Origin: Epiperipatus broadwayi
Taxonomy: Eukaryota > Onychophora > Udeonychophora > Euonychophora > Peripatidae
Length of the DNA stretch: 64,000 bases
Assembly (NCBI GenBank): GCA_028023455.1
Contig: JAQFVV010006220.1
Span: forward strand, 11,147,916 to 11,211,915
Direction: 5' to 3'
The notes beneath the pieces were generated by a model that saw only the letters and a list, made by a program, of their open reading frames with translations, was not told the DNA's origin and searched no databases. The translations under genes were made by a program, and so were the position numbers. Positions 50,538 through 62,560 of this stretch are shown here, piece after piece; the stretch's first letter is position 1; each line of letters starts with the position of its first letter.

Positions 50538-51410
50538 ATGTTACATACTATTACTTTAATTCCAAATTTCAAACTTATTCCTATCCCAAACTTGACTCTT
50601 TTTTATTTCAACATCATGGAATTAAATAAATGTGATATTAGCCTAAAGTTAAACAGCATTCCTGATAATACTTGTCCAGGATCTCATGCAATACCCAAAT
50701 TCCTACTTAACCATCTCAACCATTTCACAATTCCAATAATTCACAATTTAATTAATCATTTGTCTAAATAAATTCACATGATTCCAGAATTTTTTCTTAT
50801 CTGTATGGTTCCCTTCCATAAAAAAGTAATATTTTTTCCTCCCTGGACAATCTTAGATCCATATTCATGACTCTGCTCTTTATTAAAATAATTAAATCTC
50901 TTATTAAACATAAAATACAAATGAGTGCTCCATTCATTATCAAAATTTCAGTTTGCAAAAAAGGTTCAGCTACTTCATCAACAGCTATTCTGTTTAAAAT
51001 AATAATAGAGCACATTAGGCAAGGTAAAAAAACAGAGCTCATTGCCATGCAATTGGATATAAAGTCTTCATTTGATTCAGTTCCTATACCTAAACTACTC
51101 CAAATATTTAAAGAATATAATGTACTAATATCATACCTCTACATAGTGGAATTTAGAGAAGTTTGAATCACACTCAATGAAAAAATACTCCCTGGGTTTT
51201 ATCCGCATAATTCTATTCATCGAGGTTCCCCTCTTAGCTCTTTTCCCTTCACAACTTATATCAACTTTCTTCCTTTGAAAATGGAAAGCAAAAGTTCAGG
51301 AATACCTATTTCCATAATTAACCAAATCATTAATCACATCTCCTATATGGATGACTTAGTTATTTTTCTCCCCTCTAAAAAACTCATTCCCTTACTTGAC
51401 AATCCATTTT
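50538..51410 (+). pseudogene. Reverse transcriptase relic with a YMDD box
   Basis: Plus-strand frames give a run of RT blocks. First is a PGSHAIPKFLL-like block (50678-50715), then a thumb-proximal region around SATSSTAILF and LDIKSSFDS (motif A, near 51055-51080). HRGSPLSSFPFTTYINFLP (motif B, near 51215-51275) and ISYMDDLVIF (motif C, about 51337-51368) follow. One stop and one or two shifts separate the pieces. The YMDD in place of the FADD of the other LINEs here, and the different spacing, mark another retroelement family. I cannot assign the clade. Confidence 0.65.
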
Positions 51411-51682
51411 AATAAAAACAAATCTTCTACTTGGAATATTCTTGCATATAAGTCCTTCCAATTTTTCTTCTACTCCTCATAAATTTTTAAGTTTCCCAAT
51501 GTATCTCTCATATGATGCAATAAAACTGCTATTCAAAATCAGCTTATTGTTTTGATAGAAAGCACCACCAATGCATTATCCAAAGTACACCTTTCAATAA
51601 ATGCAAAGGCATCACTGGTCAACATTTTAATATTTCCTAAAATTAATTATTTCTTACCCCTTATTAAATTTACTTCTTCATT

Positions 51683-51683
<1 letters not shown>

Positions 51684-51714
<31 letters not shown>
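51684..51714. repeat. (AT)n microsatellite
   Basis: An AT run of about 30 bp, 7 bp before the palindrome. Confidence 0.95.
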
Positions 51715-51718
<4 letters not shown>

Positions 51719-51720
51719 GA

Positions 51721-51735
51721 AGTTTGGTGATAAGA

Positions 51736-51771
<36 letters not shown>

Positions 51772-51786
51772 TCTTATCACCAAACT
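51721..51786. repeat. Perfect 66-bp palindrome with (TA)n core
   Basis: agtttggtgataagagaata at 51721-51740 is the exact reverse complement of 51767-51786, and the spacer is pure TA, so the whole 66 bp is self-complementary. Confidence 0.95.
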
Positions 51787-51789
51787 AAT

Positions 51790-52880
51790 TTGAAATAAAA
51801 AAGGTAGTAGCTCTAAGCATAAGAAATATGCAAAACATATTAAATTCAATGATCCCTTATTACATGGCATATCTATTTTTTATCTTCAGAAATTCATTGA
51901 TGAAATAACTAAACTAATTAGTTTCTTTTCAAGTGTTAATAGTGTAATTCCTGCTAACCCTACTGACATTCCACCACCCACTAACAATAATTTTATCAAA
52001 ACTTAATAATTCTCATAAGTAAACACCCTACTCTCTCACATAAAGTAATCTATTTTTAAATAAAATTAACTATTGGAAAACATATAAAATTAAAAATAAT
52101 AATAATTTATCAAATAGTATTCAATCTTTCTTGTTATATAGTATAACATTTTCCATCTTACTAGGCCTCTATACGCATTATAAAATGCACGAGTTGATCA
52201 AGTTATGTCAAAAAGAAGAAAGTTGTATTTCTATTTCTAAAAATATAACTATATTTCCTGATCAACTCAGCCTAGTAATTGTTACGATATAAGCTATTGA
52301 CAAAATCAGTTTTTAATTTATTTGAACCCACTGAAATCATCACATAACATCTCGCAAATTAAAAAGAAAAATGTTTTTTTAAGAATCGGTAATTCTACCA
52401 TAAACTAGAATTATCTTTTAAATATTATTATTCCGAGCTTATTCAAAGCACATTGGCTAAGGTAAATTACATTTTTAAATCTTACTAAACTAATAATAAA
52501 TTTAATAATAAACACTAATAAATATTATTAATAATGTACAAATAAAAATTGATATTAGAAATATTTTTATTCTAACAGATTAAAATATTTAACGTTAAAT
52601 TGTTAATTAAATAAACTGGAGAGAACACACACACATTAATCCAAACATGAATACATTAATAAAAAACAGGTTTCACAATTAAAAAAAAGTTCTTGGATAA
52701 ATAAAAGTCTCTTGAACAGAAAAATTAAAGTCTCTATCAGGGTCCTATTATACATATATTTTTATGAGTTGTTTGCAAAATGGTTTGTCAACAATTTAGT
52801 CACAATCGGGAATAATAAAGAGTCATAGCTTACCGGTAAATTTAGTGAGAAAATAGTCGATAACTATGCATAGTTTTTTG
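51790..52880. other. AT-rich non-coding stretch
   Basis: No coding or repeat structure that I can support beyond possible flanks of the RT relic. Confidence 0.4.
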
Positions 52881-52889
52881 GGTTAGAAT

Positions 52890-53175
52890 GAGCTCAGCCA
52901 TTGGTTATTAGTTGATCTTGTGGTCTATTCTCCTAGTTGGTCACGAAGGCTTTTCTGGTGTACATCTTCAGGCATGATGTCCGCAGAAGCTCCGGTTCAC
53001 TCCGACATGCCGAATTATTTCAGCATAGAGCGATCCTGGATATATTCTTGTTATTCAGGACTAACTACAGAGAAACAAATGAATCAAGATGTTCGTCAAA
53101 CTGATATCTGCCTTTTTATACTAGAGGCCCAGTTTTCAGACTTCTGCACATGTTGTTATCATGGTATTTAGGTTC
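52890..53175. other. Base-composition island, unclassified
   Basis: Clearly less AT-rich than its surroundings and with several CG dinucleotides. A plus-strand frame is open at 52920-53171 and a short minus-strand frame begins MPEDVHQKSLRDQLGE. Neither matches a family I know. It lies just before RTE copy 3 and may be an unrelated repeat. Confidence 0.35.
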
Positions 53176-53376
53176 ATAATTTTGTACATTCTTTATCATT
53201 TTTCAATTACAAAGTCTTTATTTTTTTAGCATAATCCTGCCATCTTTAATTATCTAAAATATTTTTCTTTTAGCTTATCTTTTTACTTTTTGAATTCTTT
53301 TACTTTATCAGGATTAGTAATCTGCATATCTTTTGTTCTCTCCAATTTTAACTTTTATTTCTAATTACATAAAAAA

Positions 53377-54812
53377 AAAGAAGGTAATAATAGAATTCTA
53401 ATTGATATGTTAAAAGAAGCAGGTAAAGAAATAGAATTTTTTTTAGCAAAGTTATATACCAATGTCTAAATGATAAAGATGTACCTGATAATTGGAAGAA
53501 TGCAGTATTAATATTAATATTTAAAAAAAGATGATAAAGAATATATTAGCAATTACAGACCTATCAGTCTTTTATCAGTTTTATATAAATTTTTTACCAA
53601 GATAAATTATAACTTGTCTACAGAGAACATTGGATTTTCACTAACCAAGAGAACAAACTGGATGTAAAAATGGTTTTAGTACAGTAGATTATATCCAGAT
53701 ATTGAGAGAAATTATAAAAAGAACAAATGAATATGAGTTGCCATTATGTTTTGGATTTATAGATTATGAAAAGGCATTTGATTCTATAAACATTTTTTCA
53801 GTGATTAAAGCAATGGATCATCAAGGTATAGATTCAGGATATTGTCATATTTTAAAGAATATTTATAACAATTCAACAGCAACAATTAGATTACATAATG
53901 ATACTAGGAAAGTCAACACTGAGAAGGGTAAGACCGGGTGACTCCATATCTCCAAAACTTTTTACAGTAGTGCTGCAAAAAATATTTTGTGGATTGAAAT
54001 GGGAAGCTAACGGAGTGAAAATAAATGGAGATTATTTAAGTCATTTAGATTTTTCAGATGATGTAGTTGTTTTTGCAAATAATGCTTTAGAGCTGCAGGA
54101 AATGTAGCAGGAGTTATCAGATGAAGGTAGGAAAGTAGGATTAAAGATAAATGTTAAAAAGGCTAAAGTAATGTTCAATGGATTTCTCAAAATATGAAAA
54201 TAAAGATTGATTATGATGAGTTAGAAGAAGTTAACAGTTACAAATACCTTGGTCAGATTATTAATATAGATGGAAATATAATGGATGAAATTAATCATAC
54301 AATTAAACTTGTTTGGAGTGCTTTTGGTAGAAATAACTTGATACTAAAAGGAAATATGCCTATGTGTTTGAAAAGGGAGATTTTTAATAAATGTGTTTTA
54401 CCAGTTCTTATGGATCTGAGATTTGGACACTTAATAGAAGAGCACTTCAGACCATTCAAAGAAATATGGAGAGATGCATGTTGGGAATAACAAGAGATTG
54501 AAACAATATATGGGTAAAAAAACAAACAGGTATTACTGACCTCATTGAAAAAATTAAAAGACTAAAGTGGAGTTGCGCTGGATATATTTCTAGAGAAGAT
54601 GATAATAGATGGACAATTGAAATCTTAAACTGGATTCCAAGAGATTGTAAAAGACCCAGAAAAATGCCACATGTGATATGGATGGATGAAATAAGAAAGT
54701 GTGCAGAGGTGATGTGGAGAAGAAAAGTTAAAGATCTGAGAAGATGGAATGAACTTGGAGAGACCTTCATCCTGCAGTATATTGATAATAGTTGATGACG
54801 ATGATGATTGAA
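53377..54812 (+). mobile_element. RTE-type LINE, copy 3, 5'-truncated, best preserved in the window
   Basis: Starts within the RT after an A-run. FIDYEKAFDSIN (motif A, 53756-53790), a PGDSISPKLF block (motif B, about 53935-53965) and LDFSDDVVVFANNALELQEM (motif C) follow, with Ser in place of the usual Ala of FADD. Then come KINVKKAKVMFNGF, the YKYLGQII block (54233-54262) and the C-terminal W-GYISRED, PRKMPHVIWMDEIRKC and RRWNELGETFI region, ending with a GATGACGATGATGATTG tail. A few stops and frameshifts remain (for example near 53930 and 54107). It retains the 310-bp segment lost from copy 1. Confidence 0.88.
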
Positions 54813-54835
54813 AACCCCTGGTGATCTATATATAA

Positions 54836-55366
54836 AGTAACAGTCAGTAAACATAAAATATAGAAAGAGCCCATCTATAATTTACATTTTAGTTTACTGA
54901 CAGTTAATTTATATATCTCTCACTAGGGTTTTTTAGTACTTCCACATTACTTCAATTATATTCGAGCTATTAAAAAGTTATATTTACATCTATCTATTAA
55001 CTAAAAATTACTTTACTATTAAGTGACTGTTAAATATGAGACTCAGCCTTTCTCTCTAATTAATTATAATGATTTTAGAATAGTTTAGAGTTGTTTTGAA
55101 ATTATGTTAGTTGATATATAAATCACACTCTTCATGTATATATGCCAGTAAATGGTATTAAAAAAAGACATATAGCTTCATTACTTAGGAGTTTGAGTGC
55201 CATACCTGCAAGCACCAGAAATGATTTTGGAATTTCCCAATCCCAAGTCAGAAGCTCTACCAATTATACTAAATCATGCAGGGTAGTAAATGGTATGCTT
55301 ATATGTGAGCACAGCTAAAATGTAAGTGGACTCATTCTATATTTTACGTTTACTGACAGTTCGTGT
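54836..55366. repeat. Inverted and direct repeats around a tacagtcagtaaac-type motif
   Basis: 54838-54906 forms a hairpin: aacagtcagtaaacataaaa against attttagtttactgacagtt. The left arm also pairs with 55329-55366 (attctatattttacgtttac), and tttactgacagtt followed by a gtacttcc block is directly repeated at 54892 and 55348. It looks like a nested or composite foldback element that begins only about 25 bp after RTE copy 3. Confidence 0.65.
55195..55285 (-). mobile_element. tRNA-derived SINE relic
   Basis: On the minus strand, tttagtataattggtagag followed by cttctgacttggg strongly resembles the D-arm, A-box and anticodon-arm region of a tRNA-type SINE head. The B-box side is decayed. Confidence 0.55.
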
Positions 55367-55589
55367 ACATATAGCTCGCTGGAAGTTTTCTGTACTTCCT
55401 CATGTGATATTTATATTAATGGTATTATTTATATTATTTTAACTGTGCCTAAATATTTAATTTTTGTAATAATTAAGGTGCAGTTATATATTGAAATAAC
55501 TTTAGGTTTTTTTTTTATAATAGGATAGTCTATAACATACAATATTTTTCTGTATATTATCCTTAACAGAAATGTAAATTATTAAAAGA

Positions 55590-55975
55590 ATAATTTATAA
55601 GGGATTCGAACTCAGACTTTCACATGACCCTCAACTCTCCATGCTATCTCATATTGCGGACCCACCTGATCATACACATGTTGAAAAGATATATTTTTCA
55701 ATGAAATGGATGGCTGAAAAGTTGTGGGGTGGAATAGTTTGAAGCATGTTCATTAAAGTATGAAGGTTGGCTATCTTAATATAAAGCTGAGCACTGATTG
55801 TATATGTGTGGAGATAATAATCTGGACCAACTGATGACTGCTGGTTTAGCATGAAATATATATATATATATTGGTGATTATTTCTCTTTTCAACATGTGT
55901 ATGATCAGGTGGGTCAGCAATATGAGAAGGCACTGAGAATGGTGGGTCGTGTGAAATTCCTTATATTACATTATA
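55590..55975 (+). mobile_element. Foldback/pol III-like repeat family R2, full copy
   Basis: The ends are inverted repeats of about 85 bp. The left block (about 55592-55690) includes cgaactcagactttcacatg, ctcatattgcggacccacct and gatcatacacatgttgaaaa. The right block (about 55885-55970) carries caacatgtgtatgatcaggt, gggtcagcaatatgag and ggtcgtgtgaaattcc. The left arm read on the minus strand contains a good B-box, gagttcgaatccc. Other copies are at 25320-25560 and 61130-61375. Confidence 0.75.
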
Positions 55976-55979
55976 TATA

Positions 55980-58900
55980 GGCAGGTGTGTAAAAGCATGT
56001 ACAGTGTATTAAATTAAAAGAATAGTTGAAACCAAAATGATAAGTTATTTTAAAAATGGGCGAATTATCTGTTAATTGCACTATCCAAAATAAATAACTA
56101 TTATTGAGAAGTTCGAGTAGTTGTATTTCTAAGAAATTAGATATCTGAGTGATAACTTGGATTTCGAAGAGGTGATAATGAAGAGATATAAAAGAAAAGA
56201 GAGTTTAACCTTTATTGATTTGAAAAGATAATTGCATTAATTACTTATTTGGGGAAAGAGACATATAGACAATTAGAATAAGGTGCTATATGCAGGACTT
56301 TATTTCAGAAAGAGTTGAACTTCTGGATTAAAAGTTTAATGTGTGCGGGTGTATAGTAGAGGTAGTGATGGGAAGGGGGCGGCGGTAATAAATTTTAAAG
56401 TACAGTACTTTAAAACAAGATTTAAAAAAAGTATTGTAATTCTTACGTTTACAAAAGTAGTCTCACTTTGTGATAAGTTTGTTTGACAGTTTATTATAAA
56501 AATACCTGATTATATTATTGATTTGCTAAGATGATTAATTTTCTCATTCTATAACGCTACTACATTTCTAAATATGTGGAATAAAATGTGGAAAAAGCAA
56601 GTGCAATATGGTATTATATTAATATGAAAGAACTGAGACAAAATGATATATAGAGTGGGAATAAATTAAATAAGAAATAGCAAGATATAAAGTATAAAAG
56701 AAAAAAATATTATTATACAAGTAAGTATATTTATTTATATAAAACGTGAGAAAGATAACATTACATTTAGATTGTAAAAAATAGACAATTTAGACATTGT
56801 TAACTTTTCATTTTTCATACTTATTCTATTTGTTCACTTATCAAATTTAACAGACAAAGATTACTAAGTACTGTTTCTCTTTTTGTATTATTTTAAGTAT
56901 ATATATATTTTTTTTGACCCACCTTTTTTTTTCTAAAGTAGTGACTTTTATTTTTAAAACTCTTTCCTTGTTTATTTTTTTTAACCGTGTTTATTCTGTT
57001 AGAGCTCTATAAATAAAACAGGTCTTTGGTTAGTCAGATTTATATACACAGTTATGAGCACACCCATAGACACATGTGTGTGCGTGGGCGTGGTAATGAT
57101 GACGATTCAGTCTGTTCATTTTTAAGTTTAACCGTGGTAACAAAGAATTAATTGCAAATTAATAAAAAAAATTTATTCGAAATAATAAACGTATAATAAA
57201 ATATTTTATATGTGTGTGATCAGAAATTTGGCTTATTGGAAAATTATTTTAATTCATTTTATAAATTGAATTTTTTTAAAAAATGATATATTACATTTAA
57301 GTAATTTATCTCCCAATGAGAACGAAAGACGATGTATTTGATTATTAAAAAACTGGTCTATTTCTGTTTTTATATGAACAGCATAGAATATACTTTTTCT
57401 ATAAACATGCTTTGTGATAAATTAACATAGAGATATGCCAAAAATACATTAAGAAAAAAAAGTTTATGATTAAGTCGCTGTTCATTTTCTTGTCAAAATA
57501 TGATACAAAAAAACTTCTACAAAAGTTCTATCTGTTCCTGACCCTTTGCTCCAAAGATGTATTAGACATTTATAAATTTTCTAAATAATAAAAATTGTTT
57601 GAAATTAATTACTTTATCAAAACTTAGATCCATCTTAAATACCAACTCATGAATTATTACAGATTTAATTATACTCTGACAAATGTATCATAATTCTAAC
57701 AATATATATATAAGATCATGTGTAATAGTTATCTTTTTTTTAAAAAAAAAAAAAAAAAATGATCGTAGAATACACATAGGACCAAAAAAAAAAACTTTAT
57801 AGAAATAAGCAAACAAAACATTTCAACACATAGGTAATAAGAATTTTTTCAATACAGGTTAACAATACCTAAAAAAATTTAACAGTAGTTCTTTTAAACT
57901 TGTTTCAGGAACATTTTTATGAATATAGCATTATTTTTTTATTGATGTGGATGGTTTTGTGTCCCACTCGGATAGGTATATATTTCATAGATTTTTGCCC
58001 GAATTTCTCCCCTCCAAGATAAACTTTTTTTTTTTAATATCATCCTCTTTGATAATTTATTTTAGAATTTTCTTTATTATTTAAAAACCCCAGTTTACAG
58101 AATTTATTGAACTCTTGGTACATATATTTTGCAGAGAATAAAATTGAAGAAAATGAAAAAACATTTGAGACAATTTTTTATATATATAAAAAAAAAAAAA
58201 TAGTCACAAACAGCTTACATTTAACATGGAATAAAATTTTATAATATTAACAATATCACATAATTTCTTCATATGTTTACTCATATACTCTCAAAACCAG
58301 TTGTTTAAGTATTCAATGAGGATAATAATATCCCCATGCCAAGATCAGTTTCTGACTTTGACCTTCATTAGTAAGAACCAAAATTCAATGTTGTAATTAA
58401 TGCACTTACTCATTTAGAAACCATCTTTTACCCCAATATATTATTTAATCTAATGATCTGAATTTTTTTTTTTAAATCCTAAAGTTTAGAGGAAGCCAAG
58501 CCATAAGAACTGCGTAATGTCTTGGATTCAAATCTTTTGATTTACTTTTTCAATTTCAGACTATTAGCTTGGACAGTATAAAGTAATAAAAGGCAATTTC
58601 TAAATGCATAAGTGCACTAATATTAGCTTTGAATTCTAGTCTTTACTGAAAAAATAAAAGCCAAAAATTGTTTAGGGATATCACCTGGGACCAAGATTAT
58701 AATAGATAACTATAGATAATAATAAAATATTGATCTTATACTTAAACCACTTTTGCTTATTGTTATTCAAGAATGAATCATAAAAACTTAATAATATTAA
58801 AATAAAAAGACTGAAGATGTATGATACCATTCTAATATTTCATTGCATGGAATACATGAATTAGAAGATTATCATTTAAAGGATATCAATATTATACAAA

Positions 58901-59735
58901 AACAATATTTGCAAAACAAGATAAAACTGGTGTTCCAAAATGTACAAACACTCTATAAATATAATAAATACACAGAGCAATTACGAATCCAAGAGAATAA
59001 ATATTTTATATAACTGACAAAGTTATGACAGTGTGATTTTTATATTCACAGATTAGGAATGATAGTATAGTTGATATGTCTTTTTGGCAATGATCATGCA
59101 TTATGCTTTTATTGATTGAGGAAAGGTATATGAATATATATCTGACTATAAGACATGCCTTTAGTTGTTTATTACAAGCATTTTTTCTAATAAAATCACT
59201 AGTTTTATACCATAGTGGTCATATCTAAATTTAATAATATTGACAACTTGATCACATATTCTTCTTGTGAAGCTTACATTATAATAATAACCACAGCCAG
59301 AATACATTTCAGGTTTTACATTTTTGATTACTATCTTCATAATGATTCTCAGTTTTTCTTGCTAAGAATTAACTTTTGATCACACCTTCAGCAAATGAAG
59401 TCATCATCCTTGATATATCGATTCTGATTAGGCTATTTGAATACCAATGCTTTAATTAATTGGATACCCACAAATTTGGTCTTTTTCAAACTCATACAAG
59501 TAAGATACTCTTTATCAACTTTTTTTTAAATTATATCTTTAAAAGCACAAACTATTTCTGTTTTGCTATTTCTATATTTCACAGTATTACATACATATAA
59601 TGTTAATCTGAAACTATCAGTATTTTGCTCCCATGTCTAAGTATACATGTGTATATGTGCAAATACATTTACACATGCATATATAAAATATTGTAAATTG
59701 AATGTAAATTAGTTACAGTATATATATATATATAT
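55980..59735. other. AT-rich non-coding stretch
   Basis: Long A- and T-runs (for example 57740-57760) and small microsatellites. No coding region or named repeat found. Confidence 0.4.
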
Positions 59736-59741
59736 ATAATT

Positions 59742-59765
59742 AAGAGCGTGCTAATAACTTTCTAC
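59742..59765 (+). repeat. Tiny fragment of the retrozyme-like element
   Basis: attaagagcgtgctaata directly follows a (TA)n tract and matches the block just before the tagctctaaacaagc core of the element at 22.6 and 43.0 kb. It is too short to be certain. Confidence 0.4.
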
Positions 59766-59769
59766 TATT

Positions 59770-61125
59770 AATATCATATTTCACAATGCAATTTTTCTTC
59801 TAATAGTTGTGGAATAATGTATTTTTGTATGTAAATAAAAGGTGATCAGCTAATTAATTTAATTAGCTAATAATTATTATTAATATCTATAAATAAATTT
59901 ACACCATTACTTTTTCTCATTCCTCTCCATTGTTTTTTACCTTATTGTCTTCAATTACTAACATTAGTACAAAGCTGATTATAATGAGCCCTCTTTATCA
60001 TTGAGCATCTCTTGGGAAAACTATATGTATTGTGTGCTAGATGAAATAATTTCTCTATGCAGAAAACTAATACATGGTATGATGCAAAAAAATATATATT
60101 TTTGTTTTATAACTGAAAATATTCATTATAAAATTATCATTCTATATATTCAGAAGTTTTTCATAACATGATGTGTGGTGTTTAGGTATGAGTTATTAGC
60201 TTTATATTTATAAATGGGCAATTTGAAAAATCTTATCCATTTCCATTTTTTAATTAAATGCATAGCAATCTATTCATTCTTTTTTTTATTCTTTGTTTTA
60301 AAGTTTTTTTTTTCTTTTGTCCGTTTATCTTCACCTGCTTTTTTTTATTTTTTAATCTTTTTTTGGCAAAGGAATAAAAAATTTTAATTGATGAATGTTG
60401 TTGAGATGATAGTGATGTAATAACCCCAACATGATGTAAAGAGAATATAATATTACAATCATTGCAAATATTTTAAAATTAAAGTCAATGTTTATATCAT
60501 TAACAAAATATTTTATCCATAAAAATATAAATTGTTTCATACTAAAATTTTGCATTATTTATTATTTGTGTATTAAAAATAATTAACATACTGTGATTTG
60601 TAGTTGAGTTATCAATGTAACATCCACCTTCATCAAGCACATATTAGTAATTTTTAATTATTCATAATAATTGCATTTACAGTTTGTGTCACTATGAACA
60701 CTGTTTGAACCTGCTGAAAATCATGTTGATAGTAAAATAAGTCAGAGACAGAAGAACCAGTTTATATTTTTAAAATAAAAATGCTTGATAACAGTGAGAG
60801 TGCTTTGAAAAAAATCAAATAGAAACAAAAGATTAAAGAAGAATTTTGTAATGATTATGCATATATATGCACATATATCATATTCCAGTTTTTTTAAATT
60901 GCTATGACTAAATATCTCATATTTTAACTTGTTAAATGCAGAAGCAATTACATTAGTGCTTCAGCTGCAATTCAATATTCTAGTGTTTCTCTCTATCCAA
61001 AAAGATTGCACAGATATTTTTAAATGCATTTTATTTTTATGCTGTTAACCAACATTCAAGTCTAAAACTGCTGAAGAATTTACTTTCATCAAAGACTTTA
61101 AAAAAAAATTTATAAATAATTTTGT
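59770..61125. other. AT-rich non-coding stretch
   Basis: The minus-strand frame at 60352-60555 is hydrophobic and AT-driven, with no supporting motif or splice context. Nothing else was found. Confidence 0.4.
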
Positions 61126-61129
61126 AATA

Positions 61130-61375
61130 TGTAGAGTACATGAGCACAGACTTTCACATGATCCACCACTCTCCACTCTATCTCATAACACTGATACACT
61201 TGAACACATATATGTCAAAACACCAATATATGTATTTCATGCTAAACCAGAAATCATCAGTTGGTTCACATTAACACCTCTACACATATATGCAATAAGT
61301 GCTCAGAAATAGTCAATCTTCATACTTTAATGAACAGGCTTCAACCCACTCCACACTCCAACTCTTCAATTCATC
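61130..61375 (-). repeat. Foldback/pol III-like repeat family R2, half copy
   Basis: Inverted relative to 55590-55975. Blocks include cagactttcacatgatccac, caccaatatatgtatttcat, gctaaaccag, atcagttggttcac and actttaatgaacaggcttca. Confidence 0.7.
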
Positions 61376-62080
61376 CATTCAATTGAAAATCTGATGGAAT
61401 GCTCAAAGGCCACCCTGAGGCTGAGATTCTCATCACACCCAAGTTGACCTAAAGTCAATCTGACCCCTCATATACAGAACATAATCCATTTAATACATAT
61501 ACAAGGGATGGGCAAACATCTCTACTATGTAATAACTGAAATACAAGCTTATTATGTATCTGTATCAATATATGTAATGTATTAAATCAGTCTGTGTGTA
61601 TGCACACACAGAGATTCATGAAATTTATTTAAATGTAATATAAACCTAGGGTGATAGATCAAATAGCTAATTTTTTACCCTGTCTATTAACAAAATAATA
61701 TATATATAAGTGCACATGTATATATTGTTAACATTAAAATACATTTCAGTTATATATTTGGAAAAGAAAATATATTTTTTTGTTTTGTATGTTTTTCTAA
61801 AAAAAGAAATGGGAAAATTAAGTTGACTTGTTTTTTTTGTTTTTTTTTTTTTTTTTTTTTTGCAATTAACAGATTTTACTAATTGATAGCTAAACATTCA
61901 GCTAAAAGCAAGAATTTCTATAGGTCTTTTACAAAACATTTGGAAAAATACAGTTTCATTGGGACGCAAACTATTTTTTGTCTTTGGGGGCAATTAAATT
62001 TTCTTACTTGATTTTAATCTTGATAAAGTTTTTCAGATTGGTAAATTAAAAATTAGTCAACTGGTATAGTTTCTTTTTCA
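61376..62080. other. Non-coding stretch with poly-T
   Basis: Contains a T-run of more than 20 bases near 61840-61860 and small TA runs; no gene. Confidence 0.45.
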
Positions 62081-62082
62081 GA

Positions 62083-62560
62083 AAAAGTGAGTCTGGGGAA
62101 TTAATTAAAATGTTTTTTTAAAAAATAAGAAGAGTAAAGGAGAACTCTAGACATGATAGCTGGAGGGATGGCTAAATATGATTTCTTGTTTTTTTGCTGA
62201 GAAAGATTTTTTTTAGATTTGTAGGCTTATAAATACTGAGTGATAGTTTCTCTTTGAAAACTCTTTCTAATGTACAATTGACTGTAAGCAGATGTCATGT
62301 ATCACCATGACTTTTGAGTAGAACAAGTTTAGTCTTCCTTTCAGAGATCTCCAGAGAAAGGAAGAGCATCTTTGGTGTGGAAAAATCTATCAATTCCATG
62401 ATGCTAATGCTAAGAAGAAGAGAATGTAGCAGCTTCAAATCCAATTCTTTCCTGTGTCCAGTAAACCAAGAGCCTGCCCAGAAATAAGTTTTAACTTGTA
62501 AGAAGACAGTTGTACCATCCTGCCTCACCAAAGTAATCATCAAACAACTTCTATTGTAAA
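62083..62560. other. Composition island, unclassified
   Basis: Richer in G and C than its flanks, with a minus-strand frame open for 82 codons (62295-62543; contains WAGSWFTGHRKELDLKL). No family is recognised and there is no clear splice or start context. It could be an old element or an unrecognised exon. Confidence 0.3.

Noticed and set aside
60352-60555. Candidate signal-peptide exon for R-spondin (MKQFIFLW...)
   Set aside because: Hydrophobicity follows from AT-rich DNA; no phase-1 donor or basic cleavage stretch could be placed.
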